A stretch of 10,588 nt of DNA from Owenia fusiformis (Eukaryota > Annelida > Polychaeta > Sabellida > Oweniidae), in NCBI GenBank assembly GCA_903813345.2, contig CAIIXF020000002.1, positions 6,054,001-6,064,588 on the forward strand. Reading direction: 5' to 3'. This document shows, piece after piece, positions 1-8,800 of this stretch (positions are counted from its first letter, which is position 1; each line of letters starts with the position of its first letter). The notes under the pieces were generated by a model, which was given only the letters and a program-made list of their open reading frames with translations, had not been told where the DNA came from and did not search any database. A program made the position numbers and the translations under genes.

Positions 1-13
1 TCACAATGCTTGG

Positions 14-139
14 GCATACTGGCTAGATTGATGATGTCATTGGTTGAAGGTAGAATTGCTTAGTACAACCGTTGACATCACAAGTATGGTCAATATATCC
101 TACCTACAACCAATGACATCATAAATTTGGCCAACATAC
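14..139. repeat. Inverted and direct repeat cluster
   Basis: A roughly 40-bp imperfect inverted repeat lies at 14-53 and 100-139. Its core, ATGATGTCATTGGTTG (31-46), is perfectly matched by its reverse complement at 107-122. Between the arms, about 65-98, is a third diverged copy in the same direction as the right arm (caaccGTTGACATCAcaag against caaccAATGACATCAtaaa). It is probably part of a dispersed foldback or satellite element cut by the window edge. Confidence 0.7.
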
Positions 140-654
140 CCCAGCTTCTTTGATGTAGCAAAGCAAAATATTACAGAGATTATTGGGGATAGGACTAAAG
201 CATATCTTGAAACTATGATTTCTACTTCTCATTTTATATACATTCTGTACAACTTATATTCACTCTTTTATCATTTCTATCTATATACATTTATGTACAA
301 ATGAATTACAAGATACACTAAAATAATGAACACATTGCCAGTGAGTTTGAAAACAGCAAGGACTTGTAAAAGACGGCACATTTGGGAGGCGGAGTTGAGT
401 ACGAGTTCTACAAACCTATGTGATATCGTAATAACCCCCCCACATACACATATGTGCAATCGACATTGATGATGACATACACCTGATTAACTTTACATAT
501 TTATAATATACAGGTATGTACATATAGTTTGCATATGTATAAAAGGAGGTTCAGTAGAATGAGAAATCTGTCAATCAACTCTAAAGCATTCTGGACAATC
601 TAACTGGATTTGCAATATGGATCCTTGCCATGTAAGCTTGGCTCCTGTCACTTA
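140..654. other. AT-rich sequence, no gene recognised
   Basis: I see no convincing exon on either strand. The 60-codon minus-strand open frame at 277-459 has no recognisable composition or motif. A TATAAAAGG string at 537-545 is not followed by a credible first exon. The stretch is over 1.8 kb past the PCF11 stop codon and is probably intergenic. Confidence 0.5.
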
Positions 655-1400
655 CATCATACACATACTGACATCTGCATCATAGACATACTGACACCAA
701 CATCAGACACAAACTGACATCTGCATCACAGACATACTGACACCAACATCAGACACATACTGCACTGACATCTGCATCATAGACATACTGACACCAACAT
801 CAGACACAAACTGACATCAGCATCATAGACATACTGACACCAACATCAGACACATACTGCACTGACATCTGCATCATAGACATACTGACACCAACATCAG
901 ACACAAACTGACATCAGCATCATAGACATACTGACACCAACATCAGACACAAACTGACATCAGCATCATAGACATACTGACACCAACATCAGACACATAC
1001 TGCACTGACATCTGCATCATAGACATACTGACACCAACATCAGACACAAACTGACATCAGCATCATACTGACACCTACAGCAGGCACATACTGCACTGAC
1101 ATCTGCATCATAGGCATACTGACACCAACATCAGACACAAACTGACATCTGCATAATAGACATACTGACACCAACATCAGACGCATACTGCACTGACATC
1201 TGTATCATAGACATACTGACACCAACACCAGACACAATCTGACATCAGCATCATAGCAACATCAGACACATACTGCACTGACACCTGCATCATACACATA
1301 CTGACACCAACATCAGACATACACTGACATCAGTATCACTGATATACTGACACCAACTGACATCAGCATCATAGACATATCGACACCAACATCATACATA
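655..1400. repeat. Dimeric 46/51-bp satellite array, ~15 units
   Basis: The array is built on a 46-bp unit that is itself two related 23-bp halves, both starting ACTGACA (halves ACTGACATCTGCATCATAGA-cat and ACTGACACCAACATCAGACA-caa). About half the units carry a 5-bp addition, ACTGC, at the end, giving 51 bp. The two lengths largely alternate, so there is a higher-order period near 97 bp. Units near 655-1060 are almost identical; those after about 1060 are more diverged and some are internally deleted. The lengths are not multiples of three and no reading frame crosses the array. Confidence 0.93.
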
Positions 1401-2447
1401 TAAGGTCCAAAATCACCCAACCTTAATTTTCAGTCCATTTTTAAATATTCTTGTTTGTATATTGATTCTCATTTCATTGATTTTACAGCCAATGTAACCA
1501 ATATCTCAGATTAGGTGAGGCAAATTTTAATTGGTGAGGCAAAGCAAGGCCAAATTAAATTTCAAAAATAATGATTTTTTAAATAAACAGTGTCAAGTGA
1601 AAAAAATGTATTAAAATAAATGTATTTCTGTACAATTTTTTCTCACCTGCCTTATGGCTGACTATATGTCCATGTTATAGTCACCAAATGACTATATATC
1701 CAATTGACTATATTTCACACATACCTAGAGATACTCTATGTATTGTAAATCAACTGAAGCTTAACTGTATTAGTTGACTTACCATAGCAAATAAAAATGT
1801 GAAATACGAGGGCTAGAGCATAGTGCATTACTTCTGGGACAACCCTCGTATCTGACAAATGTCAACAAAATGTTGAAAGTGCTTGGAAATGAGAATGAGA
1901 CACTTTCAAATGATATATGAACAAGATAAATGTTTAATTATATCAAAGTTTGACATATTTTGCAGAACTTCTTTAACAATCCAAAAAAGTTATCAAATCA
2001 TGTCAACTTCATGCAACAGAGATGTAAAATTGGGTTCAATGTTGAATTGTTTCCATCCATATAAAAAATAAGAATTATATATAACATCAAAGCCTTGTGG
2101 CTATGAATGATTAGCATTTGTTCAGAACAATTTCATCATTCTTTTCTTCAAAATAAAATCTAAATGGCATCATAGCTAAATATGCACATAAACATATATA
2201 TTTTTGTCACATCTCCAACAGTCGATTATTCTTTATAGTTCATCCTATTGCAACCTCTGCCCATATTTGGTTATACCTTTATATATATGTACCATGTTAT
2301 GCCATTTTAAGTCGATACATGTACTGGCCTAGACATGTTTATCTTCAGGACTTTAAGCAGTAGAATATCCTCTTTGGTTTCAGTTTTTCTTGCCATTAAT
2401 TTGCTTTGGATCCTGGTGGATAATCCCCTGAAAAGTTCATATATTGT
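1401..2447. other. AT-rich flank, probable PCF11 3' UTR plus intergenic sequence
   Basis: The part nearest 2447 must be PCF11 3' UTR, but I cannot place the cleavage site. An AATAAA (minus strand, 2459-2454) overlaps the last codons and is poorly placed as the only signal. Other contents are three copies of TGACTATAT (1659, 1689, 1705), a small hairpin formed by AAATTTTAATTGG at 1522 and its near complement at 1550, and the mariner-like hairpin at 1804-1851. The 62-codon plus frame at 1883-2071 has no supporting features. Confidence 0.5.
1804..1851. mobile_element. Tiny mariner-like terminal-repeat remnant
   Basis: ATACGAGGG (1804-1812) and CCCTCGTAT (1843-1851) are perfect 9-bp inverted repeats about 30 bp apart, each with TA at the edge. 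Read on the minus strand, the right end gives ACGAGGGTTGTCCCAGAAGT. That style of end (ACGAGGG then CC(C)A-AAGTA) is typical of mariner transposons. It may be two ends joined after an internal deletion. The assignment is by resemblance only. Confidence 0.4.
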
Positions 2448-2855
2448 TTAGATTTTATTCAATACTGCATCTTTAACTTCCACCTTAATGTTCTTCTCTA
2501 CAATAACTGGTGCTATAGGTGGTTCATCCTGGGTGGGTGTGGTTGAACCAGGCTCTATGATTGGCTCATCTTGAGTTGGTGTCATTGACCCGGGTTCATC
2601 ATGCGTAGGCGTCGCAAATCCATCGATTTCAGTTTTTATATCTGGCACCTCTGATTTTATAGCACTTATAACCGGATTTTCAATTTTTGTAGTCACACCC
2701 CCCTGAAGTGGATTCACAGTAGGCTGTTCTGTCGGTGTGGTTACACCCCCTAGTTGTAGATTAACACCTGCTTTCTGAGCAATTGTGTTGAGTAAAGCCA
2801 TAGGGTCACTGGTTGGGGCCGTGGTGGGGGTAGGGGTAGGCTCTACTGAGACATT
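2448..2855 (-). CDS. PCF11: PCF11 terminal coding exon with stop codon
   Basis: The acceptor is TTTCAG ending at 2856. The exon runs 135 codons (residues 1145-1279) to a TAA at 2450-2448. It begins NVSVEPTPTPTTAP, then DPMALLNTIAQKAG, comparable to the N-P-L-N-I-M-L-N-I-V stretch of the vertebrate C terminus. It then has three copies of a TPTQ/HDEP motif (2520-2612) and three IKxE motifs (IKSE 2649-2660, IKTE 2628-2639, IKVE 2478-2489). The human protein also ends with KEE/IKTE-type sequence. The frame stays open into the intron up to an ATG at 2948, but that extension reads intronic pyrimidine-tract sequence and is not coding. Confidence 0.92.
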   Translation of the reverse strand, partial: NVSVEPTPTPTTAPTSDPMALLNTIAQKAGVNLQLGGVTTPTEQPTVNPLQGGVTTKIENPVISAIKSEVPDIKTEIDGFATPTHDEPGSMTPTQDEPIIEPGSTTPTQDEPPIAPVIVEKNIKVEVKDAVLNKI

Positions 2856-5800
2856 CTGAAATTGTATGATAAGAATAGTACAATAGCAGTACAATAATAA
2901 AAATTGTAGTAATATTCTACCTTGTGCTGTAAATTTCATTTTGCTCAACCAAGATGACTATTATAGACCGACTCTAATTCAATCTTTGAATGTTACTTTA
3001 ACCTTTGAAGTCCCACTTAAGTAAAATTGTATGGCAGTGAGAATTTTATAACAAAAGGCAAATATTCAGAAAAACTTTTGCAATTTATTCAATATCATGA
3101 ATGTTATCAAGCTACCAATGGCACGTTTGTTGTTCCCACATAAATGTGGGGTTGATTTTACATATCCTCCACAGCTACTTGTGTATAAAAATATAGTGGT
3201 TGAAAATAAGCTGGATCAGTGGTTATTTAGACAAAATTCAGCTTTAAGTCTACTGACAACATTTTTCAATACACAAGTAGTTGTGGGGGTGATTTGAAAA
3301 ATCGACCCAACATTTATGGGGTTAGCTCATGTAGATATGTATATATCTCACCCCTTTGGCATCTTCGTAACAAACTGGGTGGTATGTTTTCCCGTTAATT
3401 CTCATTCCACCCCGCAGGCGCCAAATTTCTTCATCATCGTCAAAATATTGCTCAAATATACCGTGACAACTACGACACATCTGCAAATAATTACAATCTA
3501 CGTTACAATTTAATTTACAATCATTTTGACTTTATTAAAAAAGTTGAAAAACTGAAATTTAAGTTTTCATTCAAAAAGTTCATTTTTTTCAATTTGTATT
3601 TTAACTTTGGAGAAAATTCTACATTTTATAGAATAGTTCTGACCATTTTTTGACCATTATTATGCTGGATGTAGTGTTATAAGTAAAACCTGTCTAAGCA
3701 GAACGCCTTCCACTTGTGTGGTATTCCACTTATAGCGGTTCATTTAATATTAAGTCAGATTGTATTGGGACTCTTGAGTGTTCCACTTCCAGGTGTTTCA
3801 CTTTACTTGTTTCACTGTACTTAATTCAACTTAATTCAAAAGTCTAAAGCCTTACATTGTCTTTTTTATTCGCCAGGGCCATTGGTTCATATATGATTTC
3901 ATCAGTGTTTGTGACAGGGGCTGCCATTAATGAGGAAGGATCCTGATTGGCTGTCGAATTCTTAGCGAATACATTACTCCTCGCTACAAGAAATCCATGA
4001 GTATATATACATGTATATCATAAAAACTGAGAAAATTACATTTGAAAATATTACAAATAATCTTTTAATGACAGGCCATTGAAACAAATCCATTCCAAGC
4101 TACAATGACAATCTACCGAAATTTCAGCATTTTTACAGTAGCATGCATTGGCTGATCAAGAAAAAAATCAATATCCATCAAAAATTGTACAATGCATTCT
4201 AGGAAAATATTTTTCTGTAAAATTCCTGAAATATTGACAATGGTAATCTGATATTCACATTTTTTATGACACATACACACATTTTATGACACATACACAT
4301 ATCTGATTTGACACATACCTCTCTCCTCAGCATCCCCAATCTCAGTGTATTTCCCCCAGTCATCTGTATCATAGTACCATGATCTGTTCTTGGCAACTTT
4401 CAATGCATCCTTTTTGATCTTGTTTTGCCTGAAGGTAAAAATTGTAATTTCAACAATAGAGAAAATAAGGTCCTTTCAATAATGAACAATGAAGAATACA
4501 GGGCCTCTTCAATAATGAACAATGAAGAATACAGGACCTCTTAAATAATGAACAATGAAGAATACAGGGCCTCTTCACTCATGAACAATGAAGAATACAG
4601 GACCTCTTCAATAATGAACAATGAAGAATATAGGGCCTCTCCAATAATGAACAATGAAGAATACAGGGCCTCTCCAATAATGAACAATGAAGAATACAGG
4701 GCATTTTCAATAATGAATGATGAAGAATACAGGGCCTCTCCAATAATGAACAATGAAGAATACAGGACCTCTTCAATAATGAACAATGAAGAATACAGGG
4801 CCTCTCCAATAATGAACAATGAAGAATACAGGGCCTCTCCAATAATGAACAATGAAGAATACAGGGCCTCTTCAATAATGAACAATGAACAATACAGGGC
4901 ATTTTCAATAATGAATGATGAAGAATACAAGGCCTCTCCAATAATAAACAATGAAAAAACAGGAAAATTGCTGTATGACATAAAGATTGCATTTCCTAGA
5001 TGTAAAATAAATAAGCACACTCTTTGTGTTGAAATGAGATTCATAATGCTCACAATACTAACGTATGATTTAATGTAAGTATGAAATAAAACTTCAAACC
5101 CATGGAAAATTTTTTTTTTAAAAAATGCGAATCAGTTACCTGAAATGCCAATGAAAAATGAAGAGTACAGGGCCCCTTCAATAATAAACAATGAAGAATA
5201 CAGAGCCCCTTCAATAATAAATAATAAACAATGAAGAAAACAGGGCCCCTTCAATAATAAATAATAAACAATGAAGAAAACAGGAAAATTGCTGTATGAC
5301 ATAAAGATTGCATTTACCTGAAATGCCAGTCTAGATGCTCAGCGTAAGCTTCCGTCTGTGACATTGTGAAACGTTGACCACATGATGTGCACTGGATCCC
5401 AATATATAAGTTCTCATACGCAAGTTCAAACTTCCTGGAATACAAATATGCGTTTAAATGCAAAAGTAAAAAGCCTATAATTGTAATCATAACACCTTTG
5501 ATAATAAATGTAATATGTATTGCAATGGTAGAATACTCAATAGAATATGTTTCACCACCTTAGACAAAAAATACTGCTTTAAGTTTGGCAAGATATCCTA
5601 TCAAAGAAATATAGGATATCCTATGATTTTGAGTGATATGTGAAATATACGTAAAATCTTGATCTTGTGACTCACTAAATTACTATGTAATGATCCATGC
5701 ATCTTTAGTGATATCTATGGAACATACTAGAATTTTGTAAATATCGCTAATTCATTGCATCCTGTGGGATCATAGGACAATGTATTAAACTATGAAATAA

Positions 5801-8800
5801 TGCAATAAAACAGATTATAAAATATAGGAGATTGTAGAATGGGACAGCATCTTTTCCTATCAATCGAGGTTGGGCATGCAGCCGAAGGTAAGCCATACAA
5901 CCGAAGGTAAGCCATACAACCGAATTTTGCTGATTCAATCTGACGGAGAATGCCAAGTCTCTATTTTTGACCAATTAGAGACGTCCTCTTCACATTCGTG
6001 GTATCCTCGGCCAACTTCGTTTGCAAAGAAAATCTTCGGCAATCTCCGGCTTTTCTTGAGGTATCTTCGATTGATTGCCAAAAGTCGACACCCATTGTAG
6101 AATATGGAGAAACTTTCAAACCATACTTACTGCCTCAAAAGATTGATATTGAAGGACATCAGATCAGGGAGTTGTTTCACTGGGGGAGGCATATCCCTGA
6201 CATTGGGGACCTAAAACAGTGGAATATACGCTAACGTGCAGTGTATAACAATATAATGAAGCTTTCAGATCTACTGTACTTCTACTAAATTTGGCGCTAT
6301 TTATTTTGGTAGATTTGCTGTTTTGAACATTTGGCGGCTTCTTAATTTGGGGGACTTGCAATATTACAATGTGCTAATGGTACTCATTTACATGGTACTA
6401 AAATAACTAGTAAATTTGGCAGCTACTTAATTTGACGGACTTTAACAATTTTGAAGCATTCGCAAAATTAAAATGGCCACCAAATAAAATAGAAGTACAG
6501 TATGTGATAAAATATTCATTTTTCTCAATTCGGAATCAATTACAAGGACAGTATTTTATTGTTTTCAACTGAAATTTGCATTTCCAAATTTTGCCTCACA
6601 TATTTCTAGAAGCACTCTAAAGTTTGCCTCACATATTTTTAGATGCACTCTAAATTTTGCCTCACATATTTTTAGATGCACTCTAAAGTTTGCCTCACAT
6701 ATTTTTAGATGCACTCTAAATTTTGCCTCACATATTTTTAGATGCACTCTAAATTTTGCCTCACATATTTTTAGATGCACTCTAAATTTTGCCTCACATA
6801 TTTTTAGATGCACTCTGATGAAGGTTAATTATTTCAATCTTCCCTGTTTTGATGATGGATAAGCCAAAAATTGTTAGTATTTCCCAGGATCAAGAAATAA
6901 TGACACCAATCACATTGTTCCACAACTAGTTACTTTGACGGAATGTCAATGTAACAAAATGGATGAACTTCCTGGATACATGTTTTTTGTTTTCTCGGTT
7001 TAAACCTACTTATAGGTCAAGTTAGACAATATAGTCTAGCTTTTAGAAATGCTAGATCAGTTTGGAATTTGTTTTTTAAATAAAGCTGTTATTTATGCAT
7101 TTAGACCTACGCTTTTGTTACATTGATGTAAGGTAGTCAAAGTAATATACATTGGTAATATATTGGACTTTCGTCAATGTAACAAAAGCGAGGGTCAAAA
7201 TATATGGATTGCAACTTCATTAACAAAACAAATTCCAAATCGAAAGAAATTTATTAAAGCAAGACTATATTTTCTCGCTTTGTGCCAAATTATAATCAGC
7301 AACTTGACTAATAAGTAGGTTTAAATCTAGAAAACAAAAAACTCGTAACCAGGAAGTTCATCCATTTGTTACACTGACGTTCCGTCAAAGTAACTAGTTG
7401 TGGAACAGTGAATCAATATCAAATGTTGATTCTTATTTGATATGTCATGAGAACACTAAAACACAGATTGATTATAAGAAAGAACTTCTTTAGATCAAAG
7501 ATATTATTGTTTTCTTTTGAAAGTATACCTGTTGAGATGGGGGTCTCATTCCAGGATGATCCCCAGGTTGTTGGGGGTGTAGGCCAGGGCGTGGCATCCC
7601 CATTGGAGGTTGTTGAACAGGTGGCACTTGTCCTCCAGGGGGTAGGAGTCCTGGTTGACCCCCGGGAAGTGGCAGGGCTCCTGAAATCTCTTCTGTCTTC
7701 TCCTGTTTAGTGATTATACCAGCACCGAGAAGTTTGGAGAAAAGATCATTGACATCAATTTGACTAATTGGATTCTGTGGCGCCATCTGTGGAGGTCCAC
7801 CTGAAATTCAGACAAATTGATTTTCATATCAAAATCTTCAAAATAATATTTCTGTGTTACTGCCATGTTGGACATCATGTTGTAATTCTTATCATAATAA
7901 CAATTTTAAATTTTAATGAGTTAATTTTAAAGGGAGTTATTGAAAGAAGTTAATGAAGTTTTATATTCCATTTAGATACTACTTCACTTACCCATATGTT
8001 GATCTTGTTGTCCCATATTTGGCCCTTGCATTCTACCAAATGGCCGATTTGGAGGTCCCATTGGTCCTTGGTTATGCATGAAACCTTGCGGTCTCATACC
8101 CATGTGCCTTGGCCCACCAGGTCCCATCATAGGTCCTCTTGGTCCCCCTGGTCCCATGGGTCTGTTCATTCCACCAGGTCCCATTCGAGGCCCTCCAGGT
8201 CCATGCATACCAGGTCTCGGTTGCATGCCAGGTCTTGGTGGTCCAGGTGGCTGCCCCCTCATTCTATCAGGGGGAATATCAGGAAGATCAAATATGCTTG
8301 GTATGTTGCCTCTAGGTGGACCTTGATTAGGGGGACCTTGGAAACCAGGACCACGAGGCCCATGATCTTGAGGCATGCCTCCTTGGAAATCTGGACCATC
8401 ACGTCTTGGGATTTTAAAGTCTCTTAATCTCATCCTTTCCTCGTCATCATCTCGAATGCCTCTTCTATCGCCCCTTCGATCATCCCTAGGATCACCCATT
8501 CGATCCCCTCTTCGATCTTCCCTTCTATCATCCCTTGGATCACCCCTTCGATCATCTCTAGGGTCACCTCTTCGATCATCCCTAGGATCACCCCTTCGAT
8601 CATCCCAAGGATCACCCCTTCGATCATCCCAAGGATCACCTCTTCGATCATCTCTTCGATCAGCTCTTCTATCATCTCTAGGATCACTTCTTTGATCACC
8701 TGTTTGATCATCACCATCTCGTTTTCGATCTCTCCTTTCTCTACGTTGACTTCTTTGATCTCTTTCTTGGTTGCGAAGTTCCTTCTCCTTTGATCGTCTC

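Larger units (their letters stand above)
4429..5317 (-). other. PCF11 intron after the zinc finger 1 exon
   Basis: This 889-bp GT-AG intron is dominated by a 33-bp minisatellite in two blocks (4471-4955 and 5151-5280). Each block is followed toward the right by the same roughly 54-bp sequence. The stretch 4996-5135 between the blocks is AT-rich and unrecognised. Confidence 0.9.
6211..7528 (-). other. PCF11 longest intron seen
   Basis: This 1,318-bp GT-AG intron is largely made of repeats: a 231-bp element (6272-6502), a 33-bp minisatellite (6586-6816) and a 491-bp foldback element (6917-7407). Only about 60 bases separate the acceptor from the first of these. No further exon is needed, because the phases of the flanking exons already agree. 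Confidence 0.88.

Noticed and set aside
277-459. 60-codon minus frame with hydrophobic stretches
   Set aside because: No motif, no splice context and composition like its AT-rich surroundings; it is far past the PCF11 stop codon.
537-545. TATAAAAGG as a core promoter
   Set aside because: No plausible first exon or coding sequence follows on the plus strand within the window, and such strings are common in AT-rich DNA.
655-1400. Possible CRISPR-like array
   Set aside because: The units are contiguous repeats with no unique spacers, and the surrounding DNA is a eukaryotic split gene.
2448-2948. A 166-codon frame that looks like a small secreted Thr/Pro-rich protein with a hydrophobic N terminus
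   Set aside because: The first 31 codons read through the acceptor TTTCAG and its pyrimidine tract; the hydrophobic residues come from intron sequence. The rest is the terminal exon of PCF11 in the phase required by the upstream exon.
1883-3513. Short plus-strand frames at 1883-2071, 3097-3297 and 3316-3513
   Set aside because: The first lies in the 3' flank without features, the second is inside a foldback element and intron, and the third is antisense to the zinc finger 2 exon.
4541-5078. Long repetitive open frames on both strands (11-residue periods such as MNNEEYRASPI)
   Set aside because: They are by-products of a 33-bp minisatellite, whose period is a multiple of three, inside an intron of PCF11.
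5870-6361. Overlapping plus- and minus-strand frames around the exon 6131-6210
   Set aside because: They cross splice sites of a supported exon and show no recognisable protein; the minus frame 6164-6361 reads mainly a transposon end and intron.
6565-6813. 82-codon minus frame with a repeated LKICEAKFRVH unit
   Set aside because: It is a by-product of the seven-unit 33-bp intronic minisatellite; it has no splice or start context.
7490-7786. ATG at 7786-7784 as the start of a separate 98-residue protein
   Set aside because: The frame continues upstream to a good acceptor at 7801 and joins the large exon in the correct phase; at its other end the frame runs past the donor at 7528 into intron.
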